This document shows positions 10,963 through 22,467 of a stretch of DNA of 64,000 bases, piece by piece; position 1 is the first letter of the stretch, and each line of letters starts with the position of its first letter. The notes beneath the pieces are model-generated. The model saw only the letters and a list, made by a program, of their open reading frames with translations. It did not search any database and was not told the origin of the DNA. The DNA is from Planctomycetota bacterium (GTDB lineage Bacteria > Planctomycetota > Planctomycetia > Planctomycetales > Planctomycetaceae), in assembly GCA_022600195.1 (NCBI GenBank), contig JAHZKX010000055.1:1-64000 (forward strand), in the 5' to 3' direction. Made by a program: the position numbers and the translations under genes.

Positions 10963-12291
10963 ATGGTTCACGACCAATATGTGGAACGTCTTGTTAATCT
11001 GCTTGACTCCCAAGCAAATTTACTCTTTAACATGACTTTTGAAGAGGCGACGGAACGAGTTGGAAGTGGTTCACCCGAACGTGTCAGAGAAATCGCAGGG
11101 CAGTTTGCGATTGTTCATAAAGACGGCACTCTCATTCGAATGGCCCGATCGATCGGCAGGCCGATGAGATTCTTTCTGGCAAAACGTGCAGAAGGCCCTT
11201 GCCTGGTCATCGCTGAACGCATTGATGAAATTTATGCGTATCTCAAAAATGAAGGACTGGATGACCAGTTTCACCCATCTTACACACGCATGGTTCCAGC
11301 ACACCATATTCTGGAACTCCAATTAATCGGCTGCCCCGACCCCAATCCGAAAACAACGCGATTTCTGAATCCAAATCGAAATTGTCTTTCAAATCAATTG
11401 GATGAGATCGGAAATGAATATATTAGTGCCGTCTACAAGGAAATTAATAAGTGGCTCGATGCCATTCCTCCACAGGAACCACTGGGAGTTCTCTTTTCCG
11501 GTGGTGTTGACAGTGGCGCGCTATTCATCCTTCTATACCATGCACTGATCACACGCAATGAATCGCCATCCCGCATGAAGGCGTTTACGCTTTCAATTGA
11601 TGGAGAAGGCACCGATTGTCAACAGGCGTTACAATTCCTGGAACAAATGAATCTCAGCTTCTTCCTCGAAGTCCTCGAAGTTCCACAAAGTAGTTTACAC
11701 TACGAAGAAACCATCAAAGTTGTGGAAGACTATAAGCAACTCGATGTTCAAGCTGCCACAATGACTTATGCCTTATGCCGGAAAATTCGTGAACTTTATC
11801 CACGTTGGAAGTATTTAATTGACGGCGATGGAGGCGATGAAAATCTGAAGGATTATCCGATAGAAGCCAATCCCGAATTAACCATTCGAAGTGTGCTCAA
11901 CAATACAATGCTTTATCAGGAAGGCTGGGGAGTGAATGCCGTTAAACACTCCTTAACATACTCCGGCGGCCAAAGCCGGGGACACGTCCGAACATATGCA
12001 CCCGCGCGAAGCCTCGGTTTCCAGGGGTTCAGCCCTTATGCTTTGCCGAACGTAATCGAAATAGCAGAAGGAATTCCCTACATCGAACTGACCGACTGGA
12101 ATCACAAAAAACTTTATGCACTCAAAGGTGATATCGTGTGCAGGGGCATCAAACAAATCACAGGCATTTCCATGCCTGTCTACCCAAAACGCCGTTTTCA
12201 GGAAGGCAGCCTCAACAACGACTCTTTCCAATCCGTTTTCGCTGAACCGGAAAGCGTTTATCGGCAAGCCCTTTTATCCCTTTACGAATAA
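10963..12291 (+). CDS. Asparagine-synthetase-like amide ligase without glutaminase nucleophile
   Basis: The 442-residue protein has the asparagine synthetase layout: an N-terminal class II amidotransferase-like domain (about 1-125) and an ATP-pyrophosphatase domain (about 150-430). The PP-loop SGGVDS at 179-184 and GDGGDE at 288-293 mark the adenylating site that activates a carboxylate with ATP. The N-terminus begins Met-Val-His, so the Cys2 nucleophile that glutaminase domains need after Met removal is absent, and no Cys occurs in the first 75 residues. This recalls beta-lactam and carbapenam synthetases, where the dead glutaminase domain is structural. I infer ligation of an amine or ammonia to an unknown carboxylate. 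A radical SAM gene follows 151 bases downstream in the same direction. Substrate unknown. Confidence 0.75.
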   Translation: MVHDQYVERLVNLLDSQANLLFNMTFEEATERVGSGSPERVREIAGQFAIVHKDGTLIRMARSIGRPMRFFLAKRAEGPCLVIAERIDEIYAYLKNEGLDDQFHPSYTRMVPAHHILELQLIGCPDPNPKTTRFLNPNRNCLSNQLDEIGNEYISAVYKEINKWLDAIPPQEPLGVLFSGGVDSGALFILLYHALITRNESPSRMKAFTLSIDGEGTDCQQALQFLEQMNLSFFLEVLEVPQSSLHYEETIKVVEDYKQLDVQAATMTYALCRKIRELYPRWKYLIDGDGGDENLKDYPIEANPELTIRSVLNNTMLYQEGWGVNAVKHSLTYSGGQSRGHVRTYAPARSLGFQGFSPYALPNVIEIAEGIPYIELTDWNHKKLYALKGDIVCRGIKQITGISMPVYPKRRFQEGSLNNDSFQSVFAEPESVYRQALLSLYE

Positions 12292-12442
12292 CCTAAACAG
12301 ATTACCAATCTAAGCGGCGATGCATTTCATTAATCTCAACATAGTGAGCGTCTCTGGTAGAAGCAGATTTTTCGAAAAGATCTGCTTTGCACTTTATCCC
12401 ATCCTGGGTCGTTGAAGATTGTAAAGTCAGATTAGCCCAAAT

Positions 12443-13369
12443 ATGAATCTTTCATATCCCTCATTTAGTGATCAGGAAATCCTCGCTGCAAGACCATCGA
12501 AAAACCAGGTTTCTGAAAAGATACCCTATGCGTTTTTAAATGAAACAGAATGTAGTGCAGACGGCTCACTCGCAGAAATAGCAACTATCTTTCTTACAAA
12601 TCACGAGTGCCCTTTTCATTGCCTGATGTGTGACCTCTGGAAGAACACAACGAATCACACCCTCAGCCCCGGCATGATCCCACATCAGATAGAGTATGCC
12701 CTTGCACGACTTGTTCCATCCAGACAAGTAAAATTATATAACAGTGGTAATTTTTTTGATCCTAAAGCAATTCCCCGTGAAGATTTTGTACGCATTGCCG
12801 AATTAACTCTGCCTTTCGAGATCGTCATCGTCGAAAACCACCCTCTGCTTTGCAATCAGTCTTGCCTGGATTTCCAACAGTTAATACACGGACAACTGGA
12901 AATCGCATTAGGACTGGAAACCATTCACAAACAGGTATTACAGTCACTAAACAAGAGGATGACACTGGATGACTTTTCAAAAGCAGTTGAGTTTTTAAAC
13001 AGCCATTCGATTCAGACCAGAGCATTTATCTTGCTGAAGCCCCCCTTCATGGAAGAACAGGAAGGCATAGAGTGGGCCATTCGCTCAGTCGAATATGCCT
13101 TTTCACTGGGAGTGGAATGCTGCTCTCTGATCCCAACCCGCTCGGGCAATGGGATTCTCGAACAACTCGAACAGGCAGGCCAGTTTTCTGCTCCACAATT
13201 CTCTTCTATCGAAACGGTATTTGAAGCCTGCCTGAAACTCAAACGGGGAAGAGTATTCATGGATCTCTGGAATCTGGAGCAGCAATATCAAAACGAAACC
13301 AATCTGGAACAACGACTGGAACGCTTAAAAAAGATGAACCTTTTACAGAAAATTCCGATTGCGGAATAG
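12443..13369 (+). CDS. Radical SAM protein, resembling the archaeosine synthase beta (RaSEA)/TIGR01210 group
   Basis: Cys56, Cys60 and Cys63 form the CxxxCxxC motif (ECPFHCLMC) that binds the 4Fe-4S cluster used to cleave S-adenosylmethionine to a radical. The following blocks, KLYNSGNFFDPKAIP, an IVEN-H segment, IALGLET and FILLKPPFMEEQEGIEWAI, resemble the TIGR01210/RaSEA-like radical SAM group, whose archaeal member acts on a lysine-modified deazaguanine base in tRNA. At 308 residues there is no extra SPASM or methylthiotransferase domain. The ribosome-binding site is poor. It is probably co-transcribed with the asparagine-synthetase-like gene. The link to tRNA or to deazaguanine chemistry is inference from family resemblance only; elsewhere in the window I see no queuosine or archaeosine genes. 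Confidence 0.72.
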   Translation: MNLSYPSFSDQEILAARPSKNQVSEKIPYAFLNETECSADGSLAEIATIFLTNHECPFHCLMCDLWKNTTNHTLSPGMIPHQIEYALARLVPSRQVKLYNSGNFFDPKAIPREDFVRIAELTLPFEIVIVENHPLLCNQSCLDFQQLIHGQLEIALGLETIHKQVLQSLNKRMTLDDFSKAVEFLNSHSIQTRAFILLKPPFMEEQEGIEWAIRSVEYAFSLGVECCSLIPTRSGNGILEQLEQAGQFSAPQFSSIETVFEACLKLKRGRVFMDLWNLEQQYQNETNLEQRLERLKKMNLLQKIPIAE

Positions 13370-13375
13370 TGCCCC

Positions 13376-15436
<2,061 letters not shown>

Positions 15437-16420
15437 TCAGGAAGTGGCGTCGCCGAGGATTTTCTCCTGCTGAGTCAACTTCATGTCGGCCTCAACCATC
15501 AGTTGTGCCAGTTCTTCAAATGAGACTTTCGTTTTCCAATTCAGTTTCTCTCGTGCTTTCGAGGGATCTGCACAGAGCAATTCCACTTCCGCAGGGCGAT
15601 AATACTGAGGATCAATCTCGACATACTTCTTCCAGTCAAGATCGACGGCATTAAAAGCAGCTTCCAGAAATTCGCGAACAGAATGCGTCTCTCCTGTACC
15701 AATCACAAAATCATCTGGTTGATCCTGTTGCAGAATCAACCACATCGCTTCAACATAGTCTCCTGCAAAACCCCAGTCTCGTTTCGCGTCAATATTTCCG
15801 AGAAACAATTTGTCCTGCATCCCTAACTTGATCCGCGCAACCGCTTTGGTGATTTTGCGAGTCACAAACGCTTCGCCGCGCCGAGGAGATTCATGATTAA
15901 ACAGGATCCCATTGCAGGCAAACATTCCATAGGATTCCCGGTAATTGATTGTCTGCCAATAAGAGAATACTTTGGCACACGCATAAGGACTTCGAGGATG
16001 AAAAGGAGTCGTTTCACTCTGTGGTGATTCAACAACTTTACCAAACATTTCGCTTGAAGATGCCTGATAAAAACGAACTTTTTTTTGGCTTTGTTCCTCG
16101 TAATAGCGTAATGCCTCTAGAAGCCTGAGTGTGCCAACTCCCGTCACCTCTGCTGTATAAACAGGGAGATCGAATGAAAGTCGCACATGGCTTTGGGCCG
16201 CCAGATGATAGACCTCATCTGGCTGCACTTCATTGATGATTTTATTGAGATTGGAACCTTCGGCAAAATCACAATAGTGACAGTTCTTCGGTGGCTCCCC
16301 GATCCCTGGCTTACTGCAAGAAGTGATACCATGAACTTCATAATTCTTACTTTTCAGAAACCTGGAAAGATAGTATCCATCCTGACCATTAATTCCCGTG
16401 ATTAAAGCAACTCGATTCAC
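15437..16420 (-). CDS. gmd: GDP-mannose 4,6-dehydratase
   Basis: This 327-residue short-chain dehydrogenase/reductase converts GDP-mannose to GDP-4-keto-6-deoxymannose, the precursor of GDP-fucose and related sugars. The Rossmann motif [11 protein letters not shown] is at residues 8-18. SSSEMFG and YACAK give the Ser/Glu and Tyr-Lys catalytic pairs. [17 protein letters not shown] is characteristic of Gmd rather than other sugar dehydratases. It starts with GTG, preceded by AGGAT. It is somewhat shorter than the common 345-375 residues. No fucose synthase gene is visible nearby, so the downstream sugar cannot be told from this window. Confidence 0.94.
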   Translation of the reverse strand: MNRVALITGINGQDGYYLSRFLKSKNYEVHGITSCSKPGIGEPPKNCHYCDFAEGSNLNKIINEVQPDEVYHLAAQSHVRLSFDLPVYTAEVTGVGTLRLLEALRYYEEQSQKKVRFYQASSSEMFGKVVESPQSETTPFHPRSPYACAKVFSYWQTINYRESYGMFACNGILFNHESPRRGEAFVTRKITKAVARIKLGMQDKLFLGNIDAKRDWGFAGDYVEAMWLILQQDQPDDFVIGTGETHSVREFLEAAFNAVDLDWKKYVEIDPQYYRPAEVELLCADPSKAREKLNWKTKVSFEELAQLMVEADMKLTQQEKILGDATS

Positions 16421-16551
16421 CGTGAAATATCCTGTATCGAAATTTGGATTTTCTGAGACTTGTAACGCTATCGTATCACTCTATTCAGTTTAAACGTTTT
16501 CGACGAAATCGCAATAGCCCGCATGTGCCGTTCCATTGTCAGTCACTGAGT

Positions 16552-18267
16552 TTAATGGCCTGACTGAGTATCAATACCCTGAGCAGATTTATGACCCTTG
16601 ATATAATACTTCAATATTTCCCAACGCCGAATCACACCCAACATTCGATGCGGTTGCTCTCGAGAAACAACGGGCAAACAATCATAAGAATCTTCCCGAA
16701 ATTTACTCCAGACACGCGCCAGTGTATCATCGGGATAAATGACGGTTTCCAGTTGACTCGCCAGGTCTGCAGCGCGAACCAAAGATCCAATCTTGGGGTC
16801 GAACAATGTATTACTCAAGTCCTGATAACGAATGACTCCTACAACCTCATCATTAGCACCAAGCACAGGAAAAGTATTGTCATGACTATGCTCAATAAAG
16901 GAAATCACTTCATTAAATGTCGCTGTCTGTGAAATCCCTTTGATATTCTTCCGAAAGAGTTGTTCGACTATAATTTCGTCGTGTGGCTGCTCATTTTCAG
17001 TAAGCAGGCCAAAGGAAACCAAAAAGCGTCGAATTAATGCCTGAAATTCGCTGATCGGATCACCGGCAGTATGGTGAATCGCGTGAATCAAAGGAACCTC
17101 GCCAGCACGCAAGACAGATTGGCGAATCATGATGGGACCCACAATTTCAAAAAATACTACCGACCCCAGAATGATCGTCTGCAGGTGTCCTCCTAATACG
17201 GGATCTCGAGTCACTGCTATTGCCGACAAAGTAATGGCAGCACCAGCTTGGGCAAACAGAGCGGTTCCCAACCACTGACATACCTCTGGTTCTTCCTTTC
17301 GGATTTTTGTAGGTATCAAAACGCCGAGATATTTGCCCAGTAACCGCAGGACAATATAACCTCCCCCAATCCATCCAGCATGGATGAATCGATCAGGTTC
17401 TAACTCGGCTCCATGTATCATAAAAAACAGCACACATAAAAAACCGGTCAGTGGATTCAACTCGGTTTCTACTTTGGGCACGTCTTCTTCTACCAGAGAA
17501 TTCGCTACCGTAAACCCCATCGCAAGAAACGTCAGCATATAAGGTAAACCTGTGGTCCGACATAACCCCAGAGCTAATGCGATCAAGGCGATCAGCATAA
17601 TGATCCGGCCGCTTCCTTTGACCACAGCATTACCATAGCTGATCATCAAACCGCCAAAGACACCGATAAAGATCGAACCGAAGATATCCAGACTCAGATG
17701 CCCCAGTTGCGTAAAAGCCGAAACCCCCTGTCCATCACTCTGGAAAAAATAGACAGCGACAAATATCACTTCAAACGCGATAATGGAAACCAGGTTATTC
17801 AACGCAACCATGATCCCGGTATACTCGGAAATCGGACCTTCCGATTCCATTTCTTTGAGAACCAGGATCGTTGTAGCCGGGGCTGTGGCAATCGCCAAAG
17901 CTCCCAGCAAAATGGAAGCACTACCAGATTCACCAATCAGGAATAACCCGATTGAGACAGCAAAAAAAGTAGCAAGTATTTCGCTGATCGAAATGGGAAG
18001 AACGCGATGGAATAAGCGTTTCAAACGAGATAAGGTAAAATGACATCCCAGATTAAACAGTACCAACGCCATGGCCAGATCAGCCAGCGGATTCAACTCT
18101 TCCAGGTGTTCATGTGGAATTACACCAAAAACTGCCGGACCCAGAATGACACCCATTAATAAATAAGCGGTCACTTTTGGAAGACGAAGTAATTCCCCTA
18201 ATGTGCCTGATATCAAACCGGCAGCCAGCAAGACCCCCAGTGTAAAAATGATATGCCATGGTCCCAT
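16552..18267 (-). CDS. CPA2-type cation:proton antiporter with C-terminal CBS pair
   Basis: The 571-residue membrane protein has about a dozen hydrophobic segments in its first 400 residues and resembles the KefB/NapA-like CPA2 exchangers, which swap Na+ or K+ for H+ across the inner membrane. LRLPKVTAYLLMGVILGP near the N-terminus is a family signature. The C-terminal 150 residues look like two CBS domains, which usually sense adenine nucleotides, in place of the more common TrkA-N domain. ATG 18267 is chosen because AGGAAG lies five bases upstream; a reading from 18369 adds 34 residues that do not look like a transporter start and has no ribosome-binding site. The ion is not predictable from what I see. 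Confidence 0.87.
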   Translation of the reverse strand: MGPWHIIFTLGVLLAAGLISGTLGELLRLPKVTAYLLMGVILGPAVFGVIPHEHLEELNPLADLAMALVLFNLGCHFTLSRLKRLFHRVLPISISEILATFFAVSIGLFLIGESGSASILLGALAIATAPATTILVLKEMESEGPISEYTGIMVALNNLVSIIAFEVIFVAVYFFQSDGQGVSAFTQLGHLSLDIFGSIFIGVFGGLMISYGNAVVKGSGRIIMLIALIALALGLCRTTGLPYMLTFLAMGFTVANSLVEEDVPKVETELNPLTGFLCVLFFMIHGAELEPDRFIHAGWIGGGYIVLRLLGKYLGVLIPTKIRKEEPEVCQWLGTALFAQAGAAITLSAIAVTRDPVLGGHLQTIILGSVVFFEIVGPIMIRQSVLRAGEVPLIHAIHHTAGDPISEFQALIRRFLVSFGLLTENEQPHDEIIVEQLFRKNIKGISQTATFNEVISFIEHSHDNTFPVLGANDEVVGVIRYQDLSNTLFDPKIGSLVRAADLASQLETVIYPDDTLARVWSKFREDSYDCLPVVSREQPHRMLGVIRRWEILKYYIKGHKSAQGIDTQSGH

Positions 18268-18456
18268 TCGAACTTCCTGTTCCAGATAAATTGAATTCAA
18301 TTTTGCGGCGATTATAGCAAAATTTGTTTGCTGGTCGATCCTTACAGCACTAATGAGATCATAATTCAATCACACTAAACTACTATGAGATAATAAGTTC
18401 GAACTCCTGTTTTATAGACTTGGCTTAGAAAATGGCCTTTTCGTCGGTCAATCCAC

Positions 18457-19935
18457 TCAATCAAGGCTCATCGTGACCGTCTTCAGTTCGGTATAAGCAG
18501 AAAGACCCGCTGCCCCCAATTCTCGACCAATTCCGCTTCTCTTAAACCCACCAAAAGGGGCAGCAGCATCAAACACATCATAACAGTTCACCCAGACTGT
18601 GCCCGCTTTGATGCTGTTCGCCAGATGATGAGCTTTTTTTACATCGCTGGTCCAGACAGCGGCAGCCAGGCCAAAATGAGTATTGTTGGCGCGGGTGATC
18701 ACTTCATCAACACTTTTGAAAGGTAAGATGCTCAATACCGGACCAAAGATTTCATCCGTGGCGATGGGCATTTCATCGGTCACATGATCAAAAATCGTCG
18801 GCTCTACATAATATCCCTTCTCGCCAAAACGTGAGCCCCCGGTAACACACTGCGCTCCTGCATCATTTCCCTTTTTGATGTAGCTTAAGATTTTCTCCAT
18901 CTGATCCCGATTAACCTGTGGGCCTTGCGTGGTTTCAGGATGGAGCGGATCACCTAACTTTCGGGATGCTGCTTTCTCAACGATCCGAGCAACAAATTCT
19001 TCATGCACAGACTCCTCAACAAACAAACGACTTCCCGCACAGCAACATTGTCCCTGATTAAAAAACAGACCGAATTCCGCACCGGCGACAGCAGCTTCCA
19101 GGTCACAGTCAGCAAAAACAACGTTGGGACTCTTGCCTCCTAATTCGAAGGTGAGTCGTTTCAGAGTGGCAGCCGCATCAGCCATAATAATTTTTGCGGT
19201 TGCATCTTCACCTGTAAATGCAATCTTATCGACATCGGGATGCTTCACCAAAGCAGCACCTGCCGTCGGTCCATAGCCGGGAACCACATTGATGACTCCA
19301 GGGGGAATCCCCGCTTCCAGAGCCAGTTCAGCCATTCGCAAACAAGACAGCGGTGTCTGTTCCGCAGGCTTCATCACAATGGTACAACCTGCAGTCAACG
19401 CGGGTGCCCACTTCCAGGCTGTCATCAGTAACGGAAAATTCCAGGGAATGATCTGCCCTGCTACACCCAGCGGTTCACGTCGGGTATAACAAAAATGATT
19501 ACCACGAATCGGAATGGTGGTCCCTTCAATTTTGTCAGACCAGCCCGCGTAATAACGCAGACAGTCAATCACCAGCGGCAGATCGGCGGCGCGGCTGTCA
19601 CGAATGGGCTTTCCGTTATCCAGGGATTCTAAAGCAGCCAGTTCCTCAATATTACTTTCAACCAAATCCGCCAGACGATAAATTAAACGCCCTCGATCAC
19701 GGGCATCCATCTTGGACCATGGCCCCGTTTCAAACGCTTTGCGAGCTGCCTTGACTGCCAGGTCGATGTCAGCGGCATCACCTTCTGCGACTTCTGCAAT
19801 CACCTCTTCCGTAGCAGGATTCACCGTTGAAAATGTTTTTCCACTTAGAGCATCACGCCATTCGCCATCGATCAGGAGTTGTGTTTGACGGATACGTGGT
19901 GCGTCGACTACGGAATCAAGAACGTCTGTCGCCAT
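18457..19935 (-). CDS. NAD(P)-dependent aldehyde dehydrogenase
   Basis: This 492-residue enzyme belongs to the broad ALDH superfamily that oxidises aldehydes to acids. IPWNFPLLM is the cofactor-binding segment, FELGGKSPN carries the general-base Glu, and [12 protein letters not shown] holds the catalytic Cys within a run of three. The C-terminal [13 protein letters not shown] is typical of betaine/phenylacetaldehyde/retinal-type members; substrate specificity cannot be read from the sequence. AGGAG precedes the ATG by eight bases. A 16-base palindrome lies 76-91 bases upstream and may be an operator. Confidence 0.95.
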   Translation of the reverse strand: MATDVLDSVVDAPRIRQTQLLIDGEWRDALSGKTFSTVNPATEEVIAEVAEGDAADIDLAVKAARKAFETGPWSKMDARDRGRLIYRLADLVESNIEELAALESLDNGKPIRDSRAADLPLVIDCLRYYAGWSDKIEGTTIPIRGNHFCYTRREPLGVAGQIIPWNFPLLMTAWKWAPALTAGCTIVMKPAEQTPLSCLRMAELALEAGIPPGVINVVPGYGPTAGAALVKHPDVDKIAFTGEDATAKIIMADAAATLKRLTFELGGKSPNVVFADCDLEAAVAGAEFGLFFNQGQCCCAGSRLFVEESVHEEFVARIVEKAASRKLGDPLHPETTQGPQVNRDQMEKILSYIKKGNDAGAQCVTGGSRFGEKGYYVEPTIFDHVTDEMPIATDEIFGPVLSILPFKSVDEVITRANNTHFGLAAAVWTSDVKKAHHLANSIKAGTVWVNCYDVFDAAAPFGGFKRSGIGRELGAAGLSAYTELKTVTMSLD

Positions 19936-20010
19936 GACTGAATCTCCTGAGAAAATAATGAGCGATTAATAGCAGAGAATGAACTGTTGTCCGAACAGTG
20001 GCGCGAATGC

Positions 20011-20026
20011 CAGACTGACCAGTCTG
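20011..20026. promoter_or_regulatory. Palindrome resembling a TetR-type operator upstream of the aldehyde dehydrogenase
   Basis: CAGACT and AGTCTG flank the four bases GACC, giving a near-perfect dyad about 76 bases upstream of the aldehyde dehydrogenase start at 19935. Many TetR-family operators have this size and a GACnnnnnGTC-like core. No TetR gene is in the window, so the assignment rests on the symmetry and position alone. Confidence 0.4.
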
Positions 20027-20031
20027 TTATT

Positions 20032-20049
20032 CTGATCGTTTTCGATCAG
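20032..20049. other. Perfect 7-bp stem-loop between ketosynthase-like and aldehyde dehydrogenase genes
   Basis: CTGATCG (20032-20038) and CGATCAG (20043-20049) enclose a TTTT loop. It lies about 72 bases after the stop codon of the upstream minus-strand gene and could aid termination or processing. There is no T run after it on either strand, so I do not call it a terminator. Confidence 0.45.
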
Positions 20050-20121
20050 GTTCTCAAGAGGGATACCCGAAAGCGCGCAAAAAAAGCCGGGAAGAAGAAA
20101 GAAGGTGTCTCTCGCAAGCTC

Positions 20122-21408
20122 TTAAATCGCTCGCAGAATCGCTGCGGCACTCTGGCCAAACGAGGTTCGGCTGACAGTCATTGCAGTGGGAACAGTCAGT
20201 GGTCGAATTCCCCCATGAATAATATCGAGATTACATAAGGGATCAGGAGTTTCATAATTCAGCGTGGCTGGTGTTGCGCCGTGACGAAGTGAGAGAATAC
20301 TTGCCGCCAACTCGACAGCACCAGAACCCGCATCAAAATGCCCAAAATAACTCTTGAGAGCAGTAATGGGAATTTTTGCAGCATCATCACCAAACAGTCG
20401 GTGATAGGCTCTCGCTTCGACCTGATCATCAATTTTTGTGCTCTTGCCGTGAGCATTGATGTGACCAAGTTCACGAGGCATTAAGTTGGCTTGTTTCATC
20501 GCCGATTCAATGGCGCGAACCAGACCGGTATCATTTTGCTGAGTGGTGTCAGAAAGTGTGTGCCCATCACAGCCCGCACCTAATCCGATCACTTCTGCAT
20601 AAATATCGGCACCACGACGAACCGCATGCTCATAGTTTTCAACGACAAAAGCAGCTGCCCCTTCTCCAAGAATCGTTCCGTTCCGATCACGGTCAAAAGG
20701 TCGACACGCGCGTTTGGGGTCTTCATCTCGCGATAAAAGGTCAATCAGGTTCTTACGAGAAAGATCAACGGGATTGATATTCGATGTGCAAGCACCTACT
20801 ACCATGCAATCGACGGCTCCACGTTTAATCCAACGCATCGCTTCGGACAACGCCAGCAGAGCTGATGAATCCTGACTGGTGATGGTATTATTGGGGCCTT
20901 GTGCATTATGCTCGATTGAAATATGACAGGCAGGCATGTTGGGAAGCTGCCTCAGCATCCACAAGGGAGTAATCTGTCCCATGAAGTCTTCGCCCCATCG
21001 TGTGACTTCAAAAGATTCACCAGCACAAAGCTCAACGGCTTCAACCAGTTCATCCGGGGTCGTAGAGATATGGCCTGCACCAAAAGAGACACCAAATCGA
21101 TCCGGATCAACAGTACCGCCTTTGATTCCCGCGTTCCGAACCGCGTCTGATGCTGCAGAAACACCAAGCTGAATGTCACGTGACATGACTTTCAGAAATT
21201 TTTTGTTGTAAAGGTGTTCTTCGGGATCAAAATCTTTGACTTCGGCTGCCAGCTTGGAAGGCAAATTTTCTGTCGGAATAGATTCAAGACGGCTTATGCC
21301 GGAGCTTCCTGAACATATGCTATCCCAGAACGCATCGATACCGATACCGATGGGTGACACCACCCCAATACCGGATATAACAACTCGTGTTTGATTTGAC
21401 CCAGCCAT
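20122..21408 (-). CDS. Beta-ketoacyl-ACP synthase (FabF-like) homologue with the catalytic Cys replaced by Asp
   Basis: The 428-residue protein has the full thiolase-fold layout of FabF-type ketosynthases, which extend acyl chains on acyl carrier protein. RVVISGIGVVSPIG opens the protein, and His320 (NAHGKST) and His357 (KSYFGHF) match the two active-site histidines. At the nucleophile elbow, where the family reads GPxxxxxxxC, this protein reads GPNNTITSQD, placing Asp180 where Cys should be. A condensing reaction through an acyl-Cys is therefore unlikely. It could act like a chain-length factor in a heterodimer, decarboxylate malonyl-ACP as KSQ domains do, or do something else. No ACP or partner ketosynthase is adjacent. 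GTCAGG precedes the ATG by five bases. Confidence 0.88.
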   Translation of the reverse strand: MAGSNQTRVVISGIGVVSPIGIGIDAFWDSICSGSSGISRLESIPTENLPSKLAAEVKDFDPEEHLYNKKFLKVMSRDIQLGVSAASDAVRNAGIKGGTVDPDRFGVSFGAGHISTTPDELVEAVELCAGESFEVTRWGEDFMGQITPLWMLRQLPNMPACHISIEHNAQGPNNTITSQDSSALLALSEAMRWIKRGAVDCMVVGACTSNINPVDLSRKNLIDLLSRDEDPKRACRPFDRDRNGTILGEGAAAFVVENYEHAVRRGADIYAEVIGLGAGCDGHTLSDTTQQNDTGLVRAIESAMKQANLMPRELGHINAHGKSTKIDDQVEARAYHRLFGDDAAKIPITALKSYFGHFDAGSGAVELAASILSLRHGATPATLNYETPDPLCNLDIIHGGIRPLTVPTAMTVSRTSFGQSAAAILRAI

Positions 21409-22023
21409 CTTAGCCTGACCCTTAATCTCCTACAGAAAAAACAATGTAAGTCCATTAACAGCACTGTTTCAATTGTAGAAGTAAGATTGTTGATACTCTC
21501 AGCTTAACACGAAACGTGCTCATTACTCTGAGAATTACCACCTCAGTCTCATTGAGTTCCTTCTCTTTATAGTTTATCGGAAAAAGACAACCAGAAATCT
21601 GAGAGCGATCTCAATCCCAATGCAGAAAATACTTAAACTCCGAAAATTAAACAGGTTATAAGGCTATAACCCCTTTTCAGGTCACGCAATGGCAAAGAAA
21701 AGCTTTGTTTCTCGACGTGTTGAAAGTACTTAAGGCAGGTGCTTTAAAAGCAAGGGTGTGATAGAGAGCAAAACTCCCAAATTGTAGGTTGGAATTCCTT
21801 TTCGCAGGTTCGAGAGAAATCAAATCAGATCAAACTATATCATTGAGGTCCCCTTCAATGATATCTTGCGTCTGAAAGATACCAATCAGATACTATTACA
21901 CACTTTATAGGCCAGTTTGTCAAGCGAATTCCCAGAAAAGCCTGTTTCGCTGAAATAATCGCTGTAAACGACAACAATACCTCTCTTGGCCTGACCAGAT
22001 CAGTTTCTGGTTGGGAAGGCCTG
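21409..22023. other. Non-coding stretch upstream of the ketosynthase-like gene
   Basis: I find no believable gene in these 615 bases. A 7-bp stem with a four-base loop lies at 21654-21671 (GGTTATA, loop AGGC, TATAACC). Its role is unknown. The promoter for the ketosynthase-like gene should be near 21420-21550 on the minus strand, but I saw no clear hexamers. Confidence 0.4.
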
Positions 22024-22467
22024 TTAGGCGTCGACGATTTCAAAAATAGCTTCAATTTCAACAGCAACTCCCGTGGGCAAAGCGGCAAACCCCAATGCAC
22101 TGCGAGCATGAAATCCATCACCGGTCTTACCAAACAAATCATGATACAGATCTGAGGCTCCGTTAATGACGAGATGCTGATCGGTGAAATCCGGAGTTGA
22201 ATTCACACAACCCAGTAATTTAATGACTTTCAAGCCATCTAAAGTGCCATGTTCATCCCGAACAGATCGTAAAATTTTGATGGCACAATCGCGGGCGGCA
22301 GCAATCCCCTCTTCCAGACTCACGTTCTCTCCCAGGCGACCTTTCTGGTCACTGACATGGCCAGAGGTGATTAGTAGATTTCCCGTTCGAATACACAGAT
22401 TGAGATAACCAGGTTCAATTGGTTCAAAAACAAGACCTGACTCAGCAGCTTTTTGTTCGGCAGACAT
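22024..22467 (-). CDS. RidA/YjgF/UK114 family protein
   Basis: This 147-residue protein belongs to the RidA superfamily, small trimeric proteins, some of which hydrolyse reactive enamine/imine intermediates made by PLP enzymes. NLLITSGHVSDQKGRLG in the first half and ARSALGFAALPTGVAVEIEAIFEIV at the end match the family, although it is longer than canonical RidA (about 128) and lacks a clean copy of the C-terminal canonical motif, so it may belong to a non-archetypal subfamily. GGAAG five bases before ATG 22467 supports this start over an in-frame codon at 22503. Confidence 0.88.
   Translation of the reverse strand: MSAEQKAAESGLVFEPIEPGYLNLCIRTGNLLITSGHVSDQKGRLGENVSLEEGIAAARDCAIKILRSVRDEHGTLDGLKVIKLLGCVNSTPDFTDQHLVINGASDLYHDLFGKTGDGFHARSALGFAALPTGVAVEIEAIFEIVDA

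Noticed and set aside
10963-12291. Reading the PP-loop protein as a GAT-QueC fusion of the archaeosine pathway
   Set aside because: The GDGGDE motif and lack of the QueC zinc-binding cysteines at the C-terminus fit asparagine synthetase, not QueC.
21855-22142. A 95-codon minus-strand reading overlapping the RidA gene end
   Set aside because: It overlaps a clear RidA-family gene in another frame and shows no recognisable domain.
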